64,000 bases of DNA from Lutibacter sp. A64 (GCF_022429565.1 NZ_CP092487.1:643501-707500); one strand, 5' to 3'. Counted from the stretch's first letter, positions 18,940 to 28,237 are shown. Numbers and translations: made by a program. The notes: a model not told the origin generated them from the sequence alone.

Positions 18940-19420
18940 CGCAATGACGAATTGAAAAACGTCCTATGAGAATTTAAGTAGCAATCTGAGGAAGTGAAGC
19001 AACGGGAGAAAGCCAAAAAGGATGGAGGGTTAAGAAAATGTTCAGTGAACATTTTTACCGAACAGGCCAGCTGGCGCTTGGAGTCTGGTGTCGACTGCGT
19101 AACTTCTGTAAGATTCAATTAAATTATCATCAGACTAGATTTTTTTGGTTAGCTCACGCCTGCCTTATTATTTATTTGGAGTTCGTGAATCTCCTATCGT
19201 CGATTTCGTTTTTTTATCAATGAAAAAAATGAACAGAGAAGATGAAAAAAGTTAGAATATTAAACAAAATTTAGATTACCACATAAGATCCCGAAATCGA
19301 AGATTCACGAACACCTTTTTATAAAATAAAACAGTATAGTGAGTAAAGGACTTCGGGATGACGGTTTTATTTTGATTTAGTTTTTAAGTAACAGATTGCC
19401 GCGTTCCATTGCATTTCACT
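18940..19420. repeat. 481-bp tandem unit, copy 2
   Basis: This is a nearly exact head-to-tail copy of 18459-18939. The first bases of a third unit (cgcaatgac) follow at 19421 before the sequence diverges. The near identity implies a recent duplication. Confidence 0.9.
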
Positions 19421-19449
19421 CGCAATGACAGTTTTTATAATATTTCGTC

Positions 19450-19492
19450 ATCCTGAATTTATTTAGCTCCGCTGAATCTTCGATTTCAGGAT
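19450..19492. repeat. Short hairpin repeat with compensated arms
   Basis: Arms atcctgaa (19450-19457) and ttcaggat (19485-19492). Compared with the copies at 3308 and 3647, the third base of the left arm changed G to C and its partner changed C to G, so pairing is kept. Confidence 0.85.
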
Positions 19493-19537
19493 CTCATGAT
19501 ATTAACTAGGAACATGATTTAAGTTTGATTGAAGCAG

Positions 19538-19608
19538 ATGCTGAAACCCTAGGTTCACGAACACCAATAATAAAATAATAAAGAATAGTGAGTAAACGAG
19601 TTCAGCAT
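19538..19608. repeat. Long hairpin repeat with compensated arms
   Basis: Arms atgctgaa (19538-19545) and ttcagcat (19601-19608) enclose nearly the same spacer as the unit at 4256-4334, whose arms are atcccgaa/ttcgggat. Two base pairs differ and both are compensated. Confidence 0.85.
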
Positions 19609-20212
19609 GACGGCTTTATTTTGATATAGTTTTTAAGTAACAGATTGCCGCGTTCCATTGCATTTCACTCGCAATGACGGTTTTATTTTGATTTAGTTTT
19701 TAAGTAACAGATTGCCGCGTTCCATTGCATTTCACTCGCAATGACGGTTTAAAATCTATATTTATACGGCATATCGAAAGTTTATCGTAAAATGTGACGT
19801 AAAAACATCGTAAAATTTTAGGCTGTTTGAGCTAACAATAAATTTGATAGCTAGCTAAAAATATTAAAAGCGAGTTCCTAAAATTTAGATGTTGAACAAA
19901 ACATTTAGATAAAGTTTCGTAAGCCTAGATTTTTTTGGTTCGTTTTTTTATCAATGAAAAAAATGAACAGAGCAAATGAAAAAAGTTAGAATATTAAACA
20001 AAATTTAGATTACCACATAAGATCCCGAAATCGAAGATTCACGAACACCTTTTTATAAAATAAAACAGTATAGTGAGTAAAGGACTTTGGGATGACGGTT
20101 TTATTTTGATTTAGTTTTTAAGTAACAGATTGCCGCGTTCCATTGCATTTCACTCGCAATGACCGTCGCCAACAGCCAAAAACCAACAGCCAACAATTTT
20201 ACAAACAACACA

Positions 20213-20220
20213 TAACTTTG
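20213..20220 (+). promoter_or_regulatory. Putative -7 element upstream of the export operon
   Basis: The sequence taactttg matches the Bacteroidetes TAnnTTTG -7 consensus, 70 bases before the wza-like start codon and just past the end of the repeat mosaic. No clear -33 TTG is seen at the usual distance. Confidence 0.5.
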
Positions 20221-20289
20221 TAATATTGCATTTTTTAAAAAAACAAACACAAATAATAATATAATAGATAAGTAAATAAATAGATAATA

Positions 20290-21048
20290 ATGAAAAAACG
20301 ATGTTTTAAATTTTTTATAACAGCAAGTGTATTGTTGTTTTTAACTTCTTGTGTGTCAACCGACAAGATGGTTTATTTTAACAAGGGTGAAAACACACCA
20401 AACCTTAAAACGCTTCAAAATTACGAACCAGTTTTAGAACCTGGAGATTTATTAACCATTCATATTTCAACTATAAATCAAGAAGCAGCTATGCCTTTTA
20501 ATTTATATGAAACAGCTCAAAATTATGGAACACCAAAACAGTTGCCTTATTTGGTAAATGCAAAAGGCGAAATTAATTTTCCGGTATTGGGAACTTTAAA
20601 GGTTACGGGTTATACCACCACGCAATTATCGGAACATATTAAAACCTTATTAGTAGATCATTTAGTGAATCCTACAGTAAATGTTAGACTTACCAATTTT
20701 AAAATATCTGTTTTAGGAGATGTAAAAAGTCCTGGAGTTTATACTGTACCAACAGAGCGAATTACCATTTTAGAAGCATTGGGCTTGGCAGGTGATTTGC
20801 AAATTCAAGGGAAACGACAAACAGTTACACTTGTACGTGAACATAAAGGAGAACGTACTATAGCCACTATAGATTTAACAGATAAAAATTTATTTGAGTC
20901 GCCTTATTATTATTTAGTACAAAATGATGCTTTGTATGTAGAGCCAAATAAAACAAAAATAAACTCTTCGGCAGTAGGATCTAATACAGGGATATTTCTG
21001 TCAACAATTTCAACATTAATTTCATTAATAGCAATTTTTACACGCTAA
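20290..21048 (+). CDS. Wza-like polysaccharide export lipoprotein
   Basis: A 252-residue outer-membrane lipoprotein that forms or gates the periplasmic side of the export channel. A signal peptide ends in the lipobox LTSC with Cys at residue 21. The Poly_export domain (LEPGDLLTIHISTINQEAAM) and a SLBB domain (FKISVLGDVKSPGVYTVPTE) follow. It is shorter than E. coli Wza (about 380 residues) and ends in one hydrophobic stretch (GIFLSTISTLISLIAIFTR), as is usual in Bacteroidetes. It starts the three-gene export block. Confidence 0.93.
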   Translation: MKKRCFKFFITASVLLFLTSCVSTDKMVYFNKGENTPNLKTLQNYEPVLEPGDLLTIHISTINQEAAMPFNLYETAQNYGTPKQLPYLVNAKGEINFPVLGTLKVTGYTTTQLSEHIKTLLVDHLVNPTVNVRLTNFKISVLGDVKSPGVYTVPTERITILEALGLAGDLQIQGKRQTVTLVREHKGERTIATIDLTDKNLFESPYYYLVQNDALYVEPNKTKINSSAVGSNTGIFLSTISTLISLIAIFTR

Positions 21049-21061
21049 AAACGTACCGATT

Positions 21062-23428
21062 ATGCAAGATAAAAAGAATTTTGACTTCGTTTATTTAGAT
21101 GAAGACGATGATATTATTAATTTTCGTGAAGTGTTTGAAAAGTACTTGGCTTACTATAAATGGTTTATAGTAGGAATAGTAGCAGCGCTTTTTGTTGCCT
21201 TTATTTATTTACGATATACCCCAAAACAATATGAAGTTTCTTCAACAATTTTAATTGATGATGAAAATAATGGAGGGATGTCTTCAGAACTTTCAGCCTT
21301 TGAAGATTTAGGCGTTTTTGGAGGTTCAAAATCTAATTTAGACAATGAAATTGGGATTTTAAAATCCAGAAGTTTAATGGAACGTGTGGTAAAAGATTTA
21401 AAATTAAATATCTCTTACCGCTATAAAGGAAGTGTACGTGATGTAGAATTGTATGGAGATGCTGTTCCCTTTAAAATAAACTTTTTTATAAAAGATTCTG
21501 TTTTATACCAATTAGATACCGTTTTTAATATTAAAAAACTGTCTACTACTACTTTTGAATTGATTAGTGCAGAAGGGCAAGAAAGTAAAACTCATAATTT
21601 TGGAGAACGTGTTACTACCGATTTTGGAGCATTTACCATAACTCCTAAAAATACTACAAATGCTTATTTAGATGAAGAAATTATTGTTGCAATTGCACCT
21701 TTAGAAAATGTGGTTGATAGTTATAGAAAACGTGTAAATATTGCTGCCAACGATAAAAAATCGAGCTTGGTAAATTTAACCATGCAAGATGGTATTAATA
21801 AAAAAGCACGCGAAATTATAGATTATTTAGTAGAACAGTACAATAAAGCAGCTATAGAAGATAAAAGCGCTGTAGCTAAAAATACCGATGTTTTTATAAA
21901 TGATCGTTTGGAAGTGATTTCAAAAGATTTATCGTTGGTAGATAAAGGTGTAGAAGATTTTAAAACAGACAATAAGCTTACTGATATTACAGCAGAATCT
22001 GGCTTAATTTTAAATACCAATAATAGTATTGAGCAAAAAATTGTAGAGTTAAATACGCAATTAAAATTAGTAGATTACGTAGCAACCTATGTAAATAGCA
22101 ACGAAAAAGAATTGATACCAGCAAATTTAGGATTGGCAGATGAAAATACCAACCAAAATACCATGCAGTATAATGAGTTGTTATTAGAGTACAACCGTAT
22201 TTTAAACAGTTCGGGTAAATTAAATCCTATTTTATTAAACTTAGAAGAACAATTATCGCAATTACGGGCAAGTATTCAGCAAAGTTTGGTGAATTTAAAA
22301 TCTTCTTTAGGTATTTCTTTAAAAGAAGCACAACGACAAGAATACCGTTTAAATTCTAAGATTACCTCTGTTCCAAAACAAGAACGAGAATACAGAGACA
22401 TACAACGTCAACAACAAATTATAGAAACCTTGTACCTGTATTTATTAGAAAAGAGAGAAGAAAATGCCATTAGTTTAGCGGTAACTACACCAAATGCTAA
22501 AATTATAGACAAAGCATATGGAAGTAAAATACCAGTGTCGCCAAAAACTAAAATTGTGTATTTGGCAGCCTTACTATTAGGGCTTTTAATTCCATTTGTA
22601 ATTATTTATCTAATATTTTTATTTGATAATAAGGTACATACTTTTGAAGATGTTGAAGCTGTGTTTAAAGCACCTATTTTAGGAGAAATACCAAATAGTA
22701 AACCAGGGGAAGCACCAGTAGTACAAGAAACACAAAGAGATGGAAAGGCTGAAGCGTTTCGTTTATTGCGTACCAATGTTAATTTTATGCTTGCTGATAC
22801 AAAAGAGGCTTCAAAAGTAATTTTTGTTACATCTACTATTGCTGGAGAGGGTAAAACAACCGTTGCCATAAATTTAGCCGAAGTATTGGCATTGTCTAAG
22901 AAAAAAGTATTGGTAATTGGTGCAGATATTAGAAAACCAAAATTGGCAGAATATTTAAACATACCAAATAAAATGGGTTTAAGTCATTTTTTAATCTTGA
23001 GTTCACTAAAAGTAACAGATATTATTTACAAAGTTGAAACAACTAATTTCGACTTGATACATTCTGGAATTATAGCACCTAATCCTGCAGAATTATTAAT
23101 GAATGGCCGTTTTGAAGAAGTTTTAGAGTATGCAAAGGCACATTACGATTATGTTATAGTGGATACAGCTCCGGTTGGTGTGGTTACAGATACTTTATTA
23201 TTAAGTAAAAACAATGCAGATTTATTTATTTATGTGGTACGTGCAAATTACCTTGATAAACGTTTGTTAAAAATACCAAAGAAATTAAATAGCGAAAAAC
23301 GTTTGCCTAATATGGCACTTGTAATGAATGGCGCCGATCAAAAACAAGGTTACGGCTACGGTTATGGTTATGGCTATGGTGAAGATGATTCTGAAAAATC
23401 TATATGGAAAGAAATTTTTAAAAAATAA
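21062..23428 (+). CDS. Wzc-like chain-length regulator and tyrosine autokinase
   Basis: A 788-residue inner-membrane protein controlling polymer length and export. It has a first membrane helix around residues 36-53, a periplasmic Wzz domain with coiled coils, a second helix pair region near 495-520 (TKIVYLAALLLGLLIPFVII), and a cytoplasmic BY-kinase domain. FVTSTIAGEGKTTVAINLAE is Walker A, VLVIGADIRKPKL Walker A' and YDYVIVDTAPVG Walker B. Near the C-terminus five Tyr alternate with Gly (residues 764-772), the autophosphorylation cluster. It starts 13 bases after the Wza-like gene and ends directly against the Wzi-like gene. Confidence 0.95.
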   Translation: MQDKKNFDFVYLDEDDDIINFREVFEKYLAYYKWFIVGIVAALFVAFIYLRYTPKQYEVSSTILIDDENNGGMSSELSAFEDLGVFGGSKSNLDNEIGILKSRSLMERVVKDLKLNISYRYKGSVRDVELYGDAVPFKINFFIKDSVLYQLDTVFNIKKLSTTTFELISAEGQESKTHNFGERVTTDFGAFTITPKNTTNAYLDEEIIVAIAPLENVVDSYRKRVNIAANDKKSSLVNLTMQDGINKKAREIIDYLVEQYNKAAIEDKSAVAKNTDVFINDRLEVISKDLSLVDKGVEDFKTDNKLTDITAESGLILNTNNSIEQKIVELNTQLKLVDYVATYVNSNEKELIPANLGLADENTNQNTMQYNELLLEYNRILNSSGKLNPILLNLEEQLSQLRASIQQSLVNLKSSLGISLKEAQRQEYRLNSKITSVPKQEREYRDIQRQQQIIETLYLYLLEKREENAISLAVTTPNAKIIDKAYGSKIPVSPKTKIVYLAALLLGLLIPFVIIYLIFLFDNKVHTFEDVEAVFKAPILGEIPNSKPGEAPVVQETQRDGKAEAFRLLRTNVNFMLADTKEASKVIFVTSTIAGEGKTTVAINLAEVLALSKKKVLVIGADIRKPKLAEYLNIPNKMGLSHFLILSSLKVTDIIYKVETTNFDLIHSGIIAPNPAELLMNGRFEEVLEYAKAHYDYVIVDTAPVGVVTDTLLLSKNNADLFIYVVRANYLDKRLLKIPKKLNSEKRLPNMALVMNGADQKQGYGYGYGYGYGEDDSEKSIWKEIFKK

Positions 23429-24850
23429 GTGATTGTGAAGTATAAACTATTTTTAGTGCTTGTAGCATTGGTGTTTTGTGTAAAAATAAATGCACAAAAC
23501 ACAGGTATTGAATATGAGTTAGCATTAAATTCAGGTGTTGCAACTGCTGAAAGTATGCCTTTTTGGATGGTAGCAAATAGGTTTGGAACCATTCCAAATG
23601 TTGTTAGCTATGGATTGGTAGATGCAAGTATTGCTTCTAATAACAATAGATTAACAAATGCGTTAACATTTAATTATAAAGCGTCTGTAATAGGCGGTTC
23701 GGAGGTTTCTAAAAACAACCTGTTTATAAATGAATTGTATGGCGGCTTGCAGTATAAAAACTGGGAATTAACAGTAGGTGTAAAGCATAATGAGTTGCGT
23801 TGGGAAGGTTTATCTTCTTCAAATGGTTCAATTACAATGGCAACAAATGCGCGTTCGTATCCTGGATACAATTTAAGATTAACAAAATTTGTAACATTAC
23901 CTTTTGCACGTACGTGGTTATCGGTAAAAGGAAATTATGGCGATTATTTTTTAAATGATAAGCGTATGGTATCAGATGCACGCTTGCATATTAAAAGTTT
24001 GTATTTAAAATCAAAATTATCGTCTAAGTTAGCAATGATTACAGGGTTAAGTCATTATGCACAATGGGCTGGGACATCTTCAAAATATGGCAAACAACCT
24101 TCAGGATTTAAAAATTACCTACGAGTAATCTCTGGAAGTTCCGGAGGAAGTGATGCTACAGGAGGCGATCAAATTAATGTTATAGGAAATCAATTAGGTT
24201 CTTATTTATTACAATTTAATTATGAAGGAGACAAACACAATTGGAACTTCTATTGGTCGCATCCATTTGAAGATAGATCAGGTCGTGAATTAATGAATTA
24301 TCCAGATGCTTTGTATGGAGTTTTTGTAGATCTTAAAAAACCGGAAGCTTTTATTTCTCATGTATTAGCGGAGGTAACGTACACTAAACACGCTAGTGGA
24401 GACGATCCACATTACAGCGATGAATTTGGTTTTCATGCAGCAAGCGGAATGGATAATTATTTTAATAATGGCGTGTACCAATCTGGTTGGACTTACTTTG
24501 GAAATACCATTGGTTCACCTTATTTTACTACAAAACCCGAAAATGAAGATGGTATTACCCAAGGAATTATTGATGGCGATAACCGTTTTTTAGCTTTTAA
24601 TATTGGAATTAAAGGAATGGTGAAAAACACTGCTTATAAGGCATTGCTTAGCAGTACCACCTATTATGGTTGGTTTGGAAGCGAGTATGTTGATAAGCCC
24701 CATCAAATTTCAGGATTGTTAGAAGCTACGATTCCTACACTAAAAAATATACCTGTAGAAATTACTTTAGGTGCCGCTTTTGATACCGGAACGTATAGGC
24801 CTGTAAATTTTGGCGGGTTTTTAAAACTGGCCAAGCGCGGTATTTTTTAA
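23429..24850 (+). CDS. Wzi-family capsule assembly outer-membrane protein
   Basis: A 473-residue protein (467 if the second GTG at 23435 is used, which gives a cleaner signal peptide MKYKLFLVLVALVFCVKINA). The mature part is rich in alternating beta-strand patterns and aromatic residues, as expected of the 18-strand Wzi barrel that anchors capsule on the cell surface. Internal motifs such as SLYLKSKLSSKLAMITGLSH and NWNFYWSHPFEDRSGRE resemble the family. The gene abuts the Wzc-like gene with no spacer and is followed by a strong terminator, closing the export operon. Confidence 0.85.
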   Translation: MIVKYKLFLVLVALVFCVKINAQNTGIEYELALNSGVATAESMPFWMVANRFGTIPNVVSYGLVDASIASNNNRLTNALTFNYKASVIGGSEVSKNNLFINELYGGLQYKNWELTVGVKHNELRWEGLSSSNGSITMATNARSYPGYNLRLTKFVTLPFARTWLSVKGNYGDYFLNDKRMVSDARLHIKSLYLKSKLSSKLAMITGLSHYAQWAGTSSKYGKQPSGFKNYLRVISGSSGGSDATGGDQINVIGNQLGSYLLQFNYEGDKHNWNFYWSHPFEDRSGRELMNYPDALYGVFVDLKKPEAFISHVLAEVTYTKHASGDDPHYSDEFGFHAASGMDNYFNNGVYQSGWTYFGNTIGSPYFTTKPENEDGITQGIIDGDNRFLAFNIGIKGMVKNTAYKALLSSTTYYGWFGSEYVDKPHQISGLLEATIPTLKNIPVEITLGAAFDTGTYRPVNFGGFLKLAKRGIF

Positions 24851-24910
24851 CGTTTTTTTTTAGAGCTATAGTTGTATTCTTATTTTATGATAAGAGTAAA
24901 TTAAATATAA

Positions 24911-24936
24911 AACCAAGCATTCGCTTGGTTTTTTTT
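24911..24936 (+). terminator. Rho-independent terminator after the export operon
   Basis: The perfect stem aaccaagc/gcttggtt with a 4-base loop is followed by a run of T. Confidence 0.9.
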
Positions 24937-24954
24937 ATGAGTTTTTACCACTTT

Positions 24955-25240
24955 TTAAAAGATGTTCTATGAGAATTTAAGTAGGAATATCATAGCCTAA
25001 AATTTTACGATGTTTTACTCACTATCCCTTTTTATTTTATTATTTGTGTTCGTGAATCTGCGGTTTCACTTCATATTTTACGATACACTTTCGATAGGCC
25101 GGGTTAAACTTTATTCCGTCATTGCAAAGGTGTGTTGTAATGCAATGAAAACACAACTGCGGCAATCTGTTACTTAAAACCTAAATCAAAATAAAACCGT
25201 TGTTGCGAGAGAAATGAAATGGAACTTATTGCATAAAAAA
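24955..25240. repeat. Repeat mosaic 3, mostly inverted
   Basis: Fragments of the same words as in mosaics 1 and 2 follow the export operon. The word tctatgagaatttaagtag occurs at 24966-24984. The stretch 24989-25085 is the reverse complement of 3970-4065, and 25116-25200 resembles an inverted, diverged acagattgcc unit. The remaining gene-free bases up to 25436 hold only the terminator at 25305-25332. Confidence 0.8.
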
Positions 25241-25304
25241 TAAAATCAGTTTACAATATAAGTAACAATTCTAAATACTTTCAATACAGATTGAACCACA
25301 ACAT

Positions 25305-25332
25305 AAAAGCCTCTTAAAAAGAAGCTTTTTTA
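25305..25332. terminator. Hairpin with T-run upstream of the esterase gene
   Basis: Stem aaaagc/gcttttt surrounds a short loop and is followed by T-rich sequence. No gene ends immediately before it, so it may end read-through from the export operon. Confidence 0.6.
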
Positions 25333-25436
25333 TTTTTTAAGTGATTGTTTTTATTTGTAAATTACGTGCTTAATTACAAAATGAATGCTATCTAAAAAAA
25401 TGATTAAGTAGTGCGTTTTGTAGAATAGTAATATGT

Positions 25437-26309
25437 ATGAATTTAAGGAAGCACACCTTGAAATGGTTTAAATTATTTTTTTTTAAAAGTTTAATCTTTT
25501 TTTTCTTTTCAGTAGTTCAAGCACAGACAAGAGATACAATTTATTTATGGCCAGATAAGGTGCCCGGAGAAACGGAAGTAAAGCATTTACCTATTACAAC
25601 TGCTAATACAAAAGGGAATGTAACTAGATTAACAGCTGTAACAAATCCTGCTTTAGTCGTTTTTAAACCCGAAAAATCAAATAATTCAGGCGTAGGGATA
25701 CTTATTTGTCCTGGTGGTGGATATAACATATTAGCTATTGATAAAGAAGGTTACGAAATAGCAGAATGGCTTAATAAACTTGGTTATACCGCTTTTGTTT
25801 TGCAATACCGCGTGCCCAATAAACAGCTAGGTGCACTAAATGATATTCAAAGAGCGATTAGAGTTGTACGTAACAATGCAAAAAAATACAACTTAGATGC
25901 TGAAAAAATAGGTCTTATAGGTTTTTCAGCAGGAGGAAGCCTTTGTGCTAGAGCATCCACTCGATTTACAATAGATTCTTATCCTAAAACAGATGCTATA
26001 GATCAATTATCTTGTAAGCCAAATTTTTCAATGCTTATATATCCCGCTTATTTAGATAAAGGAAAAGATAGAAGTATTACACCAGAATTAGTGTTGAGTA
26101 ACAACATACCACCTTTTTTTATTTTCGGAACAGCAGATGATCCATATGGGAATAGTTCTCTTGTATTTACACAGGCGTTAAGAGATAATGGTACTCCTGT
26201 TGAATTACACCTGTTACCAAAAGGAGGACATGGGTATGGTATACGACCAGGTAATATTGCAGCTGAAACATGGCCTAATTTAGCTAAGAAATGGTTGTTA
26301 GAAAGGTAA
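25437..26309 (+). CDS. Secreted alpha/beta hydrolase, acetyl-xylan-esterase-like
   Basis: A 290-residue esterase with an N-terminal signal peptide of about 30 residues ending AQA-like (VVQAQ). ILICPGGGYNILA is the oxyanion-hole loop, GFSAGGSL carries the nucleophile Ser, FGTADDPYGN the Asp and LPKGGHGYGI the His. The opening DTIYLWPDKVPGE is common in Bacteroidetes carbohydrate esterases, which remove acetyl or feruloyl groups from plant or algal glycans. No glycoside hydrolase or SusCD pair is nearby, so the glycan target is unknown. It appears monocistronic. Confidence 0.85.
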   Translation: MNLRKHTLKWFKLFFFKSLIFFFFSVVQAQTRDTIYLWPDKVPGETEVKHLPITTANTKGNVTRLTAVTNPALVVFKPEKSNNSGVGILICPGGGYNILAIDKEGYEIAEWLNKLGYTAFVLQYRVPNKQLGALNDIQRAIRVVRNNAKKYNLDAEKIGLIGFSAGGSLCARASTRFTIDSYPKTDAIDQLSCKPNFSMLIYPAYLDKGKDRSITPELVLSNNIPPFFIFGTADDPYGNSSLVFTQALRDNGTPVELHLLPKGGHGYGIRPGNIAAETWPNLAKKWLLER

Positions 26310-26501
26310 GTTTTAACAAGGAACTTGGTTTTTATTAGAATATTAAAATAGTATCAGCCAATAAAAAAAGAGTAGGATTTATAAGGTATTAGGCAAATTA
26401 TTACATAAATTAGATAAGGAAGTAGTTTTGATTATTTGATAAATTGCTTTTTAACAAAAGAATTCTAATAATTTATTAGTATAAAATTTAATAAATAAAA
26501 T

Positions 26502-26807
26502 ATGGTTGGAGTAGCACTTCTTTTTATTGTTCTCGGAATTTTAATAAAATACGGAAAGATGTATTTTTTAATTGCGGGTTACAATACAATGTCTAAAGAA
26601 GAAAAAGAAAAATATGATATTGAGGGAATTGCCACTGTTTTTTTGAAGGCCATGTTTGGTATGGCTATTATAATAATTGTAGGATATTTAGTTTCTATAG
26701 TTACTGAAAATACAAGCATTCAAAATTATGCTTTTTATGCTTCTTTAATTATTGGAATTCCTTATTTATTAATCAAATCGAACTCCGATAGCTATAAAAT
26801 TAAATAA
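26502..26807 (+). CDS. DUF3784 small membrane protein
   Basis: A 101-residue protein with three hydrophobic helices. The sequence GKMYFLIAGYNTMSKEEKEK after the first helix is the signature of DUF3784. Function is unknown. It lies one base before the SdpI-like gene, and the two are probably co-transcribed. Confidence 0.8.
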   Translation: MVGVALLFIVLGILIKYGKMYFLIAGYNTMSKEEKEKYDIEGIATVFLKAMFGMAIIIIVGYLVSIVTENTSIQNYAFYASLIIGIPYLLIKSNSDSYKIK

Positions 26808-26808
26808 T

Positions 26809-27162
26809 ATGTTTTTTGATAATCCATTGTTTTTAATTCCGTTTGGTAGCGGACTAATTTTTTGTGTTACTGGAGCAATTATGTATAGGTTTCCACCCAA
26901 AAAAATAAATAGTTTGTACGGGTATAGAACAGCCAGCTCAATGAAAAATAAAGAGCGATGGAAATTTGCTCAAATATATTCAGCAAAACAACTGATAACA
27001 TTAGGACTTGTACTTTCGTTATGCGGATTGGTTGGTTTAATTTACAAGCCAACTGAAGAAATTTCTACATTTTTAGGCTTGGGTTTAATGATTTTAATGG
27101 TTGTTTTATTAGTGATTAAAGTTGAGAATAAATTAAAAGAAAAGTTTAAAAATAAGGTATAA
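26809..27162 (+). CDS. SdpI-family membrane protein
   Basis: A 117-residue membrane protein with three predicted helices. INSLYGYRTASSMKNKERW is the conserved loop of the SdpI/YhfL family (G-Y-R-T-x3-M-K-x2-E-x-W). Bacillus SdpI gives immunity to the SdpC toxin and signals its presence, but most homologues lack a toxin partner, and none is seen here. Paired with DUF3784. Confidence 0.85.
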   Translation: MFFDNPLFLIPFGSGLIFCVTGAIMYRFPPKKINSLYGYRTASSMKNKERWKFAQIYSAKQLITLGLVLSLCGLVGLIYKPTEEISTFLGLGLMILMVVLLVIKVENKLKEKFKNKV

Positions 27163-27280
27163 GATTATAACAGTAGGAAAGAAGGTGCAGATTTTTTTTA
27201 CAAACAATACCCAAAAACGCAACCATTCAATTTAAATAGTACGAACTTATATTTAATACCTTGTTTTTAAAAGCAAATAG

Positions 27281-28237
27281 TTAATCTTGTCTAATAAATT
27301 CTAATTTATAATTAGTTGTAGTAAGTTCCATTAAGGCTTTATAAATATATTCGCATACTTGTTTTTCTCCAGGAATATTTATTAAATCAGCAGTATCTTC
27401 AGGTGTATGGTATTGCGGATGACCTCCTGTGTGGATTCCTAAAACAGAGATGTTTTTTGCATAAAAAGAAACATGGTCTGAACCACCAACAGAACCCGCG
27501 TGTACAATTGGGGTTAAATCTAAAGCATCTCCTAAGTTTTGCATAAAATTTACCCCGTTTGGAAATGTACCAGCACCACCCATATACACATGTTTTTCAG
27601 CATTTAGCCTTCCTACCATATCCATATTAATCATTAATTTTATTTGAGAGATAGGCACTAATGGGTTTTCTACAAAAAACTTACTACCTAATAAACCTTG
27701 TTCTTCAGACCCAAAAGCAATAAAAATAATACTGCGTTTTAATTCTTTTTTGTTTGAAGCTATTTTTTCAGCGATTTCTAAAAGTGCTGCAGTACCACTG
27801 GCATTGTCATCAGCACCATAATGAATTGTATGTACTTTATTAGATTTAGATGAAGGTCCTCCCATTCCTAAATGATCGTAATGCGCTCCTAAAACAATAA
27901 ATTCTTTTTTAAGAATTGGGTCATTACCTTCTATATAGCCAACTACATTACAAGTATTAGCAAGTTTTTTTTCTTTTTCACCTTTTTTAACACGTAATTT
28001 AGCTTTAAACTTTTGTTTATAATTATTGTTGAAAGGGATAATTCCTTGTGTTTTAAAATCTTTTTTCAGGTATCTAACAACCCTTCTGTTTTCTTTTCCA
28101 CCAGGATATCTTCCAGCATTTTTTTCTGAAGCTAAAAATAGGATATGATTGTTTATTTCAGTTTCTGTTATTTCAGATTGTGAAAATCCACTAAAATATA
28201 ATAAATTAAAAAGGAAAATAAGCAGTACGTTTTTCAT
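27281..28237 (-). CDS. Secreted M28 family zinc peptidase
   Basis: A 318-residue metallopeptidase with a signal peptide ending at about residue 19 (NLLYFSGFSQ). Zinc ligands are all visible: the His in LGAHYDHLGMG, the Asp in GADDNASGTAALLE, the Glu pair in FGSEEQGLLGS, the Asp in INMDMVGR and the His near the end. It probably removes N-terminal residues from peptides in the periplasm or outside. It converges on the SdpI-like gene and is likely transcribed alone. Confidence 0.92.
   Translation of the reverse strand: MKNVLLIFLFNLLYFSGFSQSEITETEINNHILFLASEKNAGRYPGGKENRRVVRYLKKDFKTQGIIPFNNNYKQKFKAKLRVKKGEKEKKLANTCNVVGYIEGNDPILKKEFIVLGAHYDHLGMGGPSSKSNKVHTIHYGADDNASGTAALLEIAEKIASNKKELKRSIIFIAFGSEEQGLLGSKFFVENPLVPISQIKLMINMDMVGRLNAEKHVYMGGAGTFPNGVNFMQNLGDALDLTPIVHAGSVGGSDHVSFYAKNISVLGIHTGGHPQYHTPEDTADLINIPGEKQVCEYIYKALMELTTTNYKLEFIRQD

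Larger units (their letters stand above)
18452..20200. repeat. Intergenic repeat mosaic 2 (between sugar transferase gene and wza)
   Basis: About 1.75 kb with no credible gene, using the same words as mosaic 1 and mostly in the same orientation. The word starting acagattgccgcgttcc occurs five times: 18910-18949, 19391-19430, 19640-19680, 19707-19747 and 20125-20164. Long hairpins sit at 18804-18883, 19285-19364, 19538-19608 and 20018-20098. A short hairpin lies at 19450-19492. The stretch 19757-20010 repeats 3950-4250. The 61-residue reading frames at 18557 and 19038 are by-products of the repeat. Confidence 0.9.

Noticed and set aside
18557..19223. Two nearly identical 61-residue reading frames (at 18557 and 19038)
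   Set aside because: They lie wholly within the 481-bp tandem repeat, have no homology-like motif, and exist only because the repeat is duplicated.
26809..27162. Toxin-immunity system with a nearby toxin
   Set aside because: No secreted toxin or peptide gene was found within several kilobases of the SdpI-like gene.
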